Positions 28,622 through 38,348 of a stretch of DNA of 64,000 nt are shown piece after piece. Each line of letters begins with the position of its first letter. The stretch's first letter is position 1. A program made the position numbers and the translations under genes. Below the pieces are notes generated by a model, which made no database searches, was not told the DNA's origin, and was given only the letters and a program-made list of their open reading frames with translations. Location: contig JADKFV010000028.1 in NCBI GenBank assembly GCA_016717325.1, forward strand, positions 32,062 to 96,061, written 5' to 3'. The stretch is from Bacteroidota bacterium. GTDB lineage: Bacteria; Bacteroidota; Bacteroidia; AKYH767-A; OLB10.

Positions 28622-29649
28622 ATGCCCTCAACAAAAAAATGTATCATCATAGCCGAAGCCGGAGTAAACCATAATGGCGATATAAATATGGCAAAGCAAT
28701 TGGTTGATGCAGCTGCAAATGCCGGTGCCGATTACGTAAAATTTCAAACTTTCGTGGCCACCAATGCAGTTACGGCCAATGCTAAGAAAGCACAATACCA
28801 AATCACCAATACCGGCAACAATTCATCGCAGCTCGACATGATAAAAAAGCTTGAGTTAATCACGAGCAACATTTCGAGCTGATAAAATATTGCAAACTAA
28901 AAAAGATAAAATTCCTTTCAACGGCCTTCGATTTAGAAAGTGTGGCGTTTTTAAAATCGCTTAAATTGGATTTAATAAAAATACCTTCGGGCGAAATTAC
29001 AAACCTGCGCTTGCTTGAAGCCTGCGGTGGTCAAAACAAAAATATTTTGCTCTCTACCGCCATGTGTAATCTGGCAGAAATAAACGATGCCATCAAAGTG
29101 ATTGTAAAGAGCGGAACATCGAAAAATAAAATAACATTGCTGCATTGCACTACCGAATATCCGGCACCATTTAAAGATATTAATCTGAATGCAATGAAGA
29201 CTATGCAACAAAAATTTAAATTGCCGGTTGGATATTCGGATCATACTGAAGGTATTGCCATAAGCCTTGCAGCGGTGGCCATGGGCGCTACCGTTATCGA
29301 AAAACATATTACTACCGACAGGACTTTACCCGGGCCCGATCATCGTGCTTCGATTGAGCCTGATGAATTTGCACAACTTGTAAAAAGGAATTCGTGAAAT
29401 AGAATTGTCGATGGGCGATGGTGAAAAAAAAAGCCATGCCATCGGAGAAAAAAAATATTGCCATAGCACGAAAAAAGTATTTGTGCAAAAACCGATATCA
29501 AAAAAGGAACATTGCTTAAAGACAGTTTGCTCACTGCAAAACGACCCGGCACAGGCATTTCACCCATGCTGATAAATAATTTGATTGGAAAAAAAATAAA
29601 AAAAGATTTGCCTAAAGATACGCTTCTAAAATGGAGTGATTTAAAATGA
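28622..29649 (+). CDS. neuB: N-acetylneuraminate/legionaminate-type synthase (NeuB/LegI), frameshifted
   Basis: Condenses phosphoenolpyruvate with an N-acetyl hexosamine derivative to a nine-carbon nonulosonic acid. About 341 residues when rejoined. TIM-barrel motifs: IIAEAGVNHNGD at the start, DYVKFQTF, KIPSGEITNLRLL, LLHCTTEYPAP, VGYSDHTEG, EKHITTDRTLPGPDH, then the SAF antifreeze-like domain with AKRPGTGISPM. The frame changes near 28850-28860, about 29388 (GIREIE), about 29460 and about 29475, nearly all at A runs, with little residue loss. It overlaps neuC by ATGA. Context (LegB, LegC, NeuC) favours a legionaminic-type product over sialic acid. Confidence 0.85.
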
Positions 29650-30749
29650 GAATTGGAATACTAACTTCTACACGTGCCGACTTTGGAATTTATTTGCCTT
29701 TGATAAAAGCAATGATGAACGATGCATTTTTCGAAATAAAAGTAATTGCATTTGGCACACACCTTTCCCGACAACATGGATATACGATCGACAATATTAT
29801 CAATCAAAAAATAAAAGTGGCTTACAAATTGCAAACATTACCGAAAGGAGATACCCCTTTTGATATTGCGAATTGTATGGCAGAGACAACAAAAACATTT
29901 TCGAAATTTTGGAACAAACATGCTTTGGAGTTTGACTATGTTATGTGCCTTGGCGACCGTTACGAAATGTTTGCTGCTGTGTGTGCGGCTATTCCATTCA
30001 ACATTAAACTGATACACTTGCATGGTGGCGAAACCACATTAGGGGCTATTGATAATACTTTTAGGCATTGTATTACTGCCGCCAGCACAATACACTTTAC
30101 CTCATCCTCAGCCCACTCTAAGCGTGTATCGCAAATTATCAACTCCCAAAAAAACGTTTTTAACGTAGGTGCACTCTCCTTAGATAATCTAAAAATACTC
30201 CCCTTACTGTCGGCAGAAGAATTCAAAAATAAATTTGCCATCGATCTTAATTTAGCCATTTATACTGTTTACGTTTCATCCCGAAACTGTAAATCATGCT
30301 AAAAATAAATTTTACATTACTGAAATTATTAGTGCATTAAAAAAATTAAAAATTCAGATTATTATTACTGCCCCAAATAATGATACCGGTTCCGAAGTAA
30401 TTGTAAATGCGCTGAAAACTTTTGTATCAAAAAATAAAAATGCTTTTTGGGTTTCAAACTTTGGAACACAAGGTTACTTCACCTGCCTCAGTCATTGTAA
30501 ATTTGTGATGGGCAATTCATCGAGCGGAATACTGGAAGCGGCATCGTTTGGCAAGTATGTAATCAATCTTGGCGAAAGACAAAGAGGGCGTATGGCAGGC
30601 AAGAATGTATTAAATTGCAATATTGATGAAAACGAAATAACCGGTTTGATCAACAAAATATCAGGTTTGCCAAAATTGACAAAACAACGTATATGGAAAA
30701 GGAACACATCGCTAAAATAATTTAAATCCTTAAAGACATTCAAGAATAA
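29646..30749 (+). CDS. neuC: hydrolysing UDP-GlcNAc 2-epimerase family (NeuC/LegG), frameshifted
   Basis: Hydrolyses and epimerises a UDP-hexosamine to free ManNAc or, in LegG, 2,4-diacetamido-2,4,6-trideoxymannose, the NeuB substrate. About 367 residues. Motifs: ILTSTRADFGIYLPL, YVMCLGDRYEMFAA, LIHLHGGETTLGAIDN, FTFHPET (after the break), GNSSSGILEAASFG and INLGERQRGR. The frame shifts near 30255-30270, just before the HPE motif, and again near 30690, where the other frame completes a usual GNTS...ILKDIQE end at 30749. The ATGA overlap with neuB implies translational coupling. Product specificity is inferred from neighbouring legB/legC. Confidence 0.82.
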
Positions 30750-30774
30750 CATTTTGAACGTAATACTGAAAACG

Positions 30775-31383
30775 AAATTTGTATCATAGATACCGTTGGA
30801 GCGGAAATCTTTGTTGTCTGTTAAATGTTAGGCTAAATCGACAAAATTGAAAACACCAACAATCCATTTGATTAGAATATCTGGGATGATGAAACATTTT
30901 ACACGAAAAATTAACGGTTTGAAAAAACTTTACAGCAATTCGACAACTTGCTTTCAAAAATTATTCATTGAAAAACAGGTTGCAATTGGCGTTCCGAGTT
31001 TAAAAACGCTATCCAGCCTGCCTGCACATCTTATCGAAAAATAATACTATTGCAACAAATCAGAATGGGTTAAAATTGGTGCAGTGCATTATTACTAAAG
31101 GGTGTGGTGTGATCATGTGACATGAGTTATTGGCAATACAAGAAGTATTTATTGAGCACTATTGGACGCGAAAACCACGGGAGATGACCTTATTGCGCCC
31201 TCATCAACGCTATGCGGAAATGTAACAATTGGGCAATTCAATTGGTGTTGGTACTATTGTTATTCAAACAAGGGCTGTAATTGACAATGTTGTAATTGGA
31301 GGTGCCGGTAGTATTAAAGATTAAAATCATTGAAGAGACAAATGTAGCAGGTAAACCAAGCTAAAACAAAATTGTCGATATAG
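30775..31383 (+). pseudogene. NeuD/LegH-family acetyltransferase, heavily frameshifted
   Basis: No single frame is open, yet consecutive pieces in all three frames spell a left-handed beta-helix acetyltransferase: IENTNNPFD, FEKTLQQFDNLLSK, NTIATNQNG, ITKGCGVI, DLIAPSSTLCGNVTIG, then NSIGVGTIVIQTRAVIDNVV, IGGAG and ETNVAGKPAK, followed by a stop at 31381. Hexapeptide repeats ending in V-A-G-x-P-A-K are the NeuD/PglD/LegH signature. Position between neuC and the PtmE-like gene fits LegH, which acetylates UDP-4-amino-4,6-dideoxy-GlcNAc. At least eight frame changes occur in 600 bp, far more than in neighbours. Either the region is very poorly sequenced or the gene is dead. Confidence 0.65.
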
Positions 31384-32414
31384 AAAACATAAATATACCA
31401 AAACCAAAGCACAACCGAGGCTTTGACGAAACTTAACTTACCGGAACATACATCTCACCCTTTTTGTTTTGGACGCCAAAAAAAATGTTGGGCACTGTTA
31501 CCGATGGTGATATACGAAGAGGACTACTCAACGGCCTTACCATCGATATGCCGGTGAGTGATTTTATGTTTCGCGATTTTCGTTTTTTTGGGCAAGGAAA
31601 TATTTCTACAGAACAATTTATTTCTTTCAAAAACGACAAATTAAAAATCGTTCCGGTTTTAGATGCGAATCGTAACATAGTCGAAATTCTTGATCTTACT
31701 TATTTCATATCATATCTCCCCCTCGATGTATTATTAATGGCAGGTGGCGAAGGCATTCGGTTAAGACCGCTAACCGAACAAACGCCAAAACCACTTTTAC
31801 CGGTTGGTGGTAAACCTTTGCTTGATCACAATATGCAGCGGTTAAAAAAATTCGGTATCAAAAATTTCAACATCTCTGTACGTTACCTGGCCGAAAAGAT
31901 TGAAAAACATATAGGCAGCGGCAGCGAAAAAAATATCCGCATAAATTATTTACGCGAAACAACTCCGCTTGGCACTATTGGTTGTGCAGGATTAATAAAA
32001 GAATTTAATAACGATTATTTATTGGTGATGAATGCCGACTTGCTCACCGATATAGATTTTGAGCAAATGTACCTCAAGTTACTAACCGAAAAAGCCGACA
32101 TGATTGTGGCCACCATTCCTTACACGGTTAATGTTCCTTATGGCGTAATAGAAACCGATAACGATAATGTGACAGGCATAAGTGAAAAACCTTCGTTGCT
32201 ATTTAACACCAACGCAGGAATTTATATTATTCACAAGAAACTATTGAGCGAAATTCCTTACAACACTTTTTTCAATGCTACCGATTTGCTTACTAAGGTG
32301 ATTGAAAAAAAATACAAATTAATCTACTATCCCATTCACACATTTTGGCTCGATATAGGAAGAATGAAAGATTACAACCGCGCAAACGAAATGTTTAAAT
32401 TTCTACAATTTTAA
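31384..32414 (+). CDS. ptmE: CBS-domain sugar-phosphate nucleotidyltransferase (PtmE-like), 5' end damaged
   Basis: The open part starts near 31464. Just before, another frame reads TTEALTKLNLPEHTSHPF, so the CBS domain begins earlier and one base is missing near 31470-31485; the true start is not visible. The second CBS half has LGTVTDGDIRRGLL. The catalytic domain has LLMAGGEGIRLRPLTEQTPK, PLLPVGGKPLL, NADLLTDIDFEQM and LDIGRMKDYNRANEMF. In Campylobacter PtmE joins GTP to glucosamine-1-phosphate to make the GDP-sugar entry to legionaminic acid; the CBS plus nucleotidyltransferase architecture is the same. Nucleotide specificity here is inferred. Confidence 0.78.
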
Positions 32415-32432
32415 AAATCAAATTAGCACAGG

Positions 32433-34254
32433 TTGGAAACGAAAAATAAATATTCGGAACTTAAATTTTTAGTTGTGGGTTTGGGCTCGATGGGCAAACG
32501 CAGAATACGCAACCTGCAGCAATTGGAAATAAAAAATATTGATGGTTTCGATCTGCGCAGTGACCGAAAGGAAGAAGCAAAATCAAAATACAGTGTAACA
32601 ATAATTGACAATGTTGAAGAAGCAGTTTCGAAAAACAATTATCAGGCAATCATTATTTCGGTTCCGCCAGCGCAACACCATTTATACATTAAGATTGCAC
32701 TTAAATATAGTTTGCACTTTTTTGTGGAAGCCAGTGTTTTAGATACCGGAATATCAGAAGCCATTGAAGAAATTAAAGCAAAACAAATTGTTGCCGCGCC
32801 ATCATCCACTTTGTTTTTTCATCCTGCAGTAAAAATAATACGTGAATTGATTTCGCAAAATGCCATTGGCAAAACAAGCCATGTAACCTATCACTCAGGA
32901 CAATATTTACCCGATTGGCATACCTATGAAAGTGTGAGTGATTATTATGTCAGCCATAAAGAAACAGGAGGCGCGCGCGAAATAGTTCCATTTGAATTAA
33001 CATGGCTCACAAATTATTCGGCTGGCCACAGTTCGTATCGGGTATCAATGTAAAAACAATAAATATTCCTGGTGCCGAAACTATTGACGACACTTATCAT
33101 ATATTACTTCATGGTGAATATTATAATCTTTCACTTACTGTTGATACTGTTTCGCGCTATGCTGTGCGCAACCTGCTCATAAATGGAAGTGACGGAATGA
33201 TTAAGTGGACTTGGGAAAATAATTATGTAGAAATATTTTCTGCCTCAAAAAACGAATGGAATAAAGTAGAATTTAAAAAAGAAAATGCTCAGCCAGGTTA
33301 CAATGAAAACATAATTGAAAATATGTATGTAGAAGAACTTCAACAGTTTATTGATACCACACTTGGCTCAGCAACATTTTTTAATACGATGGAATACGAT
33401 TTTGTGATTCTTCAATTATTGTACACTATTGAAAAATCGTGGAGCACGAAAACAATTTTACCCTGCGATAAAACATCATTAATCAAAATAAATGAAAACA
33501 GGATTGGTATAGTTGCCCGTGTAGAATCAACCCGGTTGCCGCGAAAACATTTTATTGATGTTGAAGGCAAATGCTTTATTGAATGGCTGCTATTACGCAT
33601 GACTCATCATTTCGAAAGTGAAATAAAAACAGATAATATAAAAATAATAATTGCTACAGCCGACACAAAACTGAACAGAGAATTTTTACAACTGAAAGAA
33701 AAATATTCTCATCTGGAAATATATTTTGGCAGCGAAAAAAATATTCCCCAACGATTGTGGCAATGCGCTGAGCATTATAATTTAGACTATGTGGTAAATA
33801 TTGATGGCGATGATGTTTTGTGTTCGCCATTGGCAGTTGAAAAAACCATAGCCGCACAAATTAAAAACAGTGATTATATTTTTACTTCGGGGTTACCTTT
33901 GGGCATGAACTGCATTTCTATTTCGAAAAAGTTCTTGACAATTTTTTTAAAGGTTTTAAAGATAGCACCATAATGGAAACAGGCTGGGGACGTATGTTTG
34001 ATGGTGTAAACAAACATGAAATTGTTATTGATGGAGAAGCAAACACGGCATTACGTTTCACCCTCGATTACGAAGATGATGCTACGTTTTTCAAAAACAT
34101 CATCACTCACTTTGGTGAAAATATAATTGATGCCGATGATGCACAAATAATAAACTATGTGGTAAAAAATAAAATATACGAAATAAATAACCATCTTAAC
34201 ACCATGTATTTCGAAAACTTTTCGAATCAAATTAAAAAAGAAAATGAATTATAA
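32433..34254 (+). CDS. Gfo/Idh/MocA oxidoreductase fused to CMP-nonulosonate cytidylyltransferase domain, frameshifted
   Basis: About 606 residues. N-terminal Rossmann domain: LVVGLGSMGKRRIRNLQQL (about 12-30), VSVPPAQHH-like ISVPPAQHH, then a C-terminal oxidoreductase fold to about residue 345 (MEYDFVILQLLYTIEKSW). Without any stop or start codon between, the frame runs on to IGIVARVESTRLPRKHF, a cytidylyltransferase (PF02348, LegF/PtmB/SpsF type) with NIDGDDVLCSP and, after a break, TGWGRMFDG. Start is TTG at 32433. The frame shifts near 33010 and again near 33915-33970. The second domain probably activates the nonulosonic acid as CMP-sugar; the first may modify a precursor. Overlaps the next gene by 11 bp. 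Confidence 0.75.
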
Positions 34255-35600
34255 AGAACGGCTACAAAATGTTATTCCCGGAGGGGCGCACACCTATTCG
34301 CGTGGTGCCGATCAATATCCTGCAAATGCTCCCGATATTTTGGTGCGTGGTCAAGGCGCTTACACATGGGACGATAAGGGAAATAAATATCTTGATTATG
34401 GCATGGCGCTGCGCGCTGTAACTGTAGGGTATGCAAACGAAAGAATAAACAATGCAGCAAAAGCCGCCATCGATATGGGAGTTAATCTTACAAAACCCAG
34501 TATGCTTGAACTCGAAGCTGCCGAATGTCTTGTTGATTTAATACCATCGGCCGATATGGTGAAGTTTGCAAAGAATGGCTCAAACGTTACAACTGCTGCA
34601 CTCAAACTTGCACGTGCTTACACCGGACGCAAGTATATATGTGTACCACGTCAACATCCATTTTTTTCGTTTGACGATTGGTTCATTGGCAGCACTCTTA
34701 TTCAAAAAGGTATACCCGCAGCTTATCATCAATACACATTAATATTTGATTATAACGATATCGATTCTCTAAACAAATTATTCGACCAGCATCCAAACGA
34801 TATTGCTGCTGTAATGCTGGAGCCTGCAACGGTTATCGACCCTTGCGGATGTAAAAACAATTATGCACGAAATACAAAACTAAAATGTACCGATTGCAAT
34901 GAATGTGAAAACAACTTCTTACATAAAGTTCAAAATGTATGCAAAAAAAACAACGCAGTTTTTATTGTAGATGAAATGATAACAGGATTTAGGTGGCATT
35001 TGCAAGGTGCTCAAACCTACTTTGGTATAAATCCCGACATCACCCTTTTTGGCAAAGGCATGGCAAATGGTTTTTCTTTATCGTGCATTGCCGGCAAAAA
35101 AGAAATTATGAATCTTGGTGGAATACATCAGGAAGGAATGGAGCGTGTATTTTTACTATCGACCACACATGGTGCCGAAATGCCTGCATTGGCAGCCTTT
35201 CTCGAAACTGTAAAACTATATAAAGAAGAAAATATTATTCATCATCTATGGCAATATGGCGATAAACTTATTGGCATTATGCTGTAGCGATTGCCGAAAA
35301 TAAATTAGCAGCATATTTTAAAATCGAAGGTGGATGCGTAGCGTTGAATTATGTTACTTTGAACAGTGAAGGAAAATCAGATATGAAATTCCGAACATTG
35401 TTTGCACAAGAAATGATTAAAAATAAAGTTATGATACCATACATAGCTCAATCATTTGCTCACTCCGATACAGAATTGCAATTGACAAGCGATGCCTCGC
35501 ACACAAAAGTTTGAAAACTTATAAGCAGGCAATAGAAAATGGCATTGATAATTACTTGGTAGGTCCGGCAATAAAACCTGTTTTTAGAAAATACAATTAG
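34244..35600 (+). CDS. class III aminotransferase (GSA-aminomutase-like) with Cys cluster, frameshifted
   Basis: PLP enzyme of about 451 residues. GSAM-like features: VIPGGAHTYSRG at the N terminus, FAKNGSNVTTAALKLARAYT, VDEMITGFR (Asp binds the PLP ring) and LFGKGMANGFSLS with Lys271 as Schiff-base residue. Unusual is a segment with Cys201, Cys203, Cys215, Cys218 and Cys221 (C-x-C-x11-C-x2-C-x2-C), capable of binding zinc or an iron-sulfur cluster. The frame changes near 35275 (after GIML) and near 35510, both simple, with the C terminus continuing to RKYN at 35600. In a nonulosonic acid cluster it may aminate or isomerise a keto-sugar. Overlaps its upstream neighbour by 11 bp. Confidence 0.78.
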
Positions 35601-35604
35601 CAAA

Positions 35605-36344
35605 ATGAATCTATCCAATAATAATATTATAGTCACCGGCAGCGAAGGTTTGCTCGGCAAAGCCATTATAGCTTGTATCACACAAAATGGCGGCAATGCT
35701 ATCTGTATAGATATCGCTGACAGCAGTACGAATGAAAATTATTTCAAATGCAATGTTACCGATGAGGCAGAAGTAAATTCTGTTTTCGACACTATAATTA
35801 ATAAATATGAAAAAATTGACGGACTTGTAAATTGCGCATATCCGCGTACCAGTGATTGGGGAAAATATTTCGACAATGAATCGCTGGAGAGCTGGAATAA
35901 AAATATTGAACTGCAAACGTCAAATGTTTTTCTCACAATAAAAAAACTTGCACCTCATTTCGTCAAAAATAAAAATGGCAGTGTTGTGGAACATTGCTTC
36001 TCTGATATATGGTGTGGTAGGAAATAATTTTTCACTTTATGAAAAATACTACTATCACTTCGCCATCAGCTTATACTTTAATAAAAGGTGGCATTATAAA
36101 TTTCACAAAGTACCTTGCATCCTTTTACGGAAAACATAATATACGATTCAACTGTGTTTCGCCCGGAGGAATTTACAATAATCAAAACGAGCAGTTTGTA
36201 AAAAACTATAATACCATGGTTCCTTTACAAAGAATGGGCACTCCTGCAGATATTGCGCCATCGGTAATTTTTTTATTGAGCCCTGCATCAGCATACATCA
36301 CAGGGCACAATTTAATTGTAGATGGCGGCTGGACTATTATATAA
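35605..36344 (+). CDS. short-chain dehydrogenase/reductase, PtmA-like, frameshifted
   Basis: NAD(P)-dependent SDR of about 246 residues. Cofactor motif TGSEGLLGKA (TGxxxGxG) near residue 11; VNCAYPR-type NAG-equivalent near 76; active-site Y-x3-K in SAYTLIKGG; C terminus VSPGGIYN, LLSPASAYITGHNLIVDGG. The frame changes near 35985 (GSVV then NIASIYGVVGNNFSLY in the next frame) and near 36040. Residues are retained through both. SDRs of this kind (PtmA) are found in legionaminic acid loci, where their step is not settled. Five bp separate it from the aminotransferase and 12 bp from legB. Confidence 0.75.
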
Positions 36345-36356
36345 TGCCACAATAAA

Positions 36357-37361
36357 ATGAAAGAAAATAATAACAAAATAAAAGTAGTAGTTACAGGTGC
36401 CGATGGTTTTATTGGCAGCCACCTTACCGAACATTTAATAGATTGCGGATATAATGTTACAGCCATGGTGTTGTACAATTCGTTTGGCTATAATGGTTGG
36501 CTCGAAAATTTAGCACCCGAAAAATTATCGCAGATAAAAATTGTAAGTGGCGATGTGCGCGATTACCACAGTGTGTTGCAAGCCACACGTAATGCCGATA
36601 TCATTTTTCATCTTGCTGCATTAATTGCAATACCATATAGCTACACCGCACCCGATAGTTATGTTGATACAAATATTAAGGGCACACTCAATATTGTGCA
36701 AGCAGCGCGCGAGCATAAAACATCGCGTGTAATAGTAACTTCCACTTCCGAAGTTTACGGTACGGCAAAATATGTTCCCATAGATGAGGTTCACCCGTTG
36801 CAAGGTCAGTCACCATATTCAGCATCTAAAATTGGTGCCGATAAAATTGCCGAATCATTCTATCGCTCTTTTCAATTGCCACTTACTATAGTAAGGCCTT
36901 TCAATACTTACGGGCCACGTCAATCGGCACGCGCCATTATACCAACAATTATTTCTCAATTACTGAATAACGAAACAGAAATAAAAATTGGCAACATCAC
37001 CCCTACCCGCGATTTTGTTTTTGTAAAAGACACTGCAACAGGATTTGAAAAAATTGCTAACGCGAATGATGCCATAGGTGAAGAAATAAACATTGCTACT
37101 CAACAGGAAATAAGCATTGGCAATCTGGCACAAATGCTTATTTCAAAAATAAATCCTGAGGCAAAAATAATTACCGATGAACAAAGACTTCGTCCCAACA
37201 ACAGCGAAGTAGAACGATTGCTGGGCAGCACTGTAAAACTTTTAAAAATTACTGGTTGGCAACCAACAACAAAACTCGAAACAGGAATTGAACAAACCAT
37301 AAATTGGTTTACCAATAAAGATAATTTACGGTTGTATAAACACAATCAATACAACGTATAA
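36357..37361 (+). CDS. legB: NAD-dependent 4,6-dehydratase LegB
   Basis: Extended SDR of 334 residues that dehydrates a GDP- or UDP-GlcNAc to the 4-keto-6-deoxy sugar, the first dedicated legionaminic acid step. NAD motif G14-A-D-G-F-I-G20; the STSEVYG segment (130-136), typical of LegB-type dehydratases; catalytic Y154-S-A-S-K158; RPFNTYGPRQSARAIIPTI near 180-198. Intact. It is followed 11 bp later by legC, the matching 4-aminotransferase, and preceded by the PtmA-like SDR. Substrate nucleotide (GDP versus UDP) is not visible, but the PtmE-like gene favours GDP. Confidence 0.88.
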   Translation: MKENNNKIKVVVTGADGFIGSHLTEHLIDCGYNVTAMVLYNSFGYNGWLENLAPEKLSQIKIVSGDVRDYHSVLQATRNADIIFHLAALIAIPYSYTAPDSYVDTNIKGTLNIVQAAREHKTSRVIVTSTSEVYGTAKYVPIDEVHPLQGQSPYSASKIGADKIAESFYRSFQLPLTIVRPFNTYGPRQSARAIIPTIISQLLNNETEIKIGNITPTRDFVFVKDTATGFEKIANANDAIGEEINIATQQEISIGNLAQMLISKINPEAKIITDEQRLRPNNSEVERLLGSTVKLLKITGWQPTTKLETGIEQTINWFTNKDNLRLYKHNQYNV

Positions 37362-37372
37362 ACAAAAAAAGC

Positions 37373-38338
37373 ATGATACCTTTATCAGTACCCAACATAA
37401 ACGGCAACGAATGGAAGTACGTAAAAGACTGCCTCGATACAGGTTGGATATCGGCTGTGGGAAGTTATGTAGATAAATTTGAGCAAACCATGGCAGCTTA
37501 TACCGGAGCAAAATATGCTGTGGCTGTAGCCAACGGCACTTGCGCTTTGCACCTGTCGTGTTTACTTATGAATATACAACAAGGCGATGGTGTGATAGTG
37601 CCCGACATCACTTTTATTGCCAGTGTAAATTCGATAAAGCAATGTGGTGCCGAACCTATATTGATGGATGTAAATGAACACAACAATTTGAAAATAATTG
37701 AAGATGCTACCGAAGCACTTGGCAGCACTTACAAAAACAAACATGCCGGCACTATAGGCGATATTGGTTGCTTAAGTTTCAATGGAAATAAAATTATTTC
37801 GACAGGTGGCGGTGGTGTTATTCTTACTAACAATAAAGAAATTGCAAAGCTTGCTAAACACCTAAGTACTCAGGCAAAAACGAGCCCCGAAGAATACATA
37901 CACGATGCCAACGGTTTTAATTATCGAATGGTAAATATTCTAGCTGCAATAGGCATGGCACAAATGGAACAACTCCCTTCCTTCTTACATAAGAAAAAAG
38001 ATATTGCTGAACAGTATCACAAAAAATTGAATGGTGTTGGCGATATTCAATTTATTGAAACCGAAAAAAATGTTGTTCCAAATAATTGGTTGTTTACCAT
38101 CCGCACAAAAAAACGAAAAGCATTGTTCCAACATCTAAAAAACTCAGGAGTGCAATCCCGCCCGTTGTGGCAACCCATGCACATGCTTGCTATTCACAGT
38201 AAACATTTATTTGTGACTAAGAATAACATATCGTCAATACTTTACAACGACTGTTTGAGTATACCATGTTCTACCGATTTAAAAATTAAAGACCAAAGTA
38301 TAGTTATTAGAAAAGTAGTAGAATTTTTCAGCACTTAA
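37373..38338 (+). CDS. legC: LegC-type aminotransferase with internal deletion
   Basis: DegT/DnrJ/EryC1 PLP aminotransferase that installs the 4-amino group on the 4-keto sugar made by LegB. Start MIPLSVPNINGNEWKYVKDC, then TGWISAVGSYVDKFE, ANGTCALHLS and PDITFIASVNSI are all typical. SFNGNK140 carries the PLP Lys, followed by ISTGGGG. The protein is 321 residues against about 380 for the family. Between PILMDVNEH (to 103) and NNLKIIEDATEALGS (from 104) roughly 55-60 residues are missing, including the usual H-x-x-G substrate segment. The frame is kept. As written the enzyme is likely inactive; a real deletion or an assembly loss are both possible. Confidence 0.82.
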   Translation: MIPLSVPNINGNEWKYVKDCLDTGWISAVGSYVDKFEQTMAAYTGAKYAVAVANGTCALHLSCLLMNIQQGDGVIVPDITFIASVNSIKQCGAEPILMDVNEHNNLKIIEDATEALGSTYKNKHAGTIGDIGCLSFNGNKIISTGGGGVILTNNKEIAKLAKHLSTQAKTSPEEYIHDANGFNYRMVNILAAIGMAQMEQLPSFLHKKKDIAEQYHKKLNGVGDIQFIETEKNVVPNNWLFTIRTKKRKALFQHLKNSGVQSRPLWQPMHMLAIHSKHLFVTKNNISSILYNDCLSIPCSTDLKIKDQSIVIRKVVEFFST

Positions 38339-38348
38339 AAAACAATCT

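Noticed and set aside
32341..32480. tRNA or small RNA between glycan genes
   Set aside because: No cloverleaf or conserved T-loop found here or elsewhere in the window; the spacer is a normal operon gap.
34272..34460. minus-strand frames inside the aminotransferase and other glycan genes
   Set aside because: Shadow frames of genes with clear family motifs on the opposite strand.
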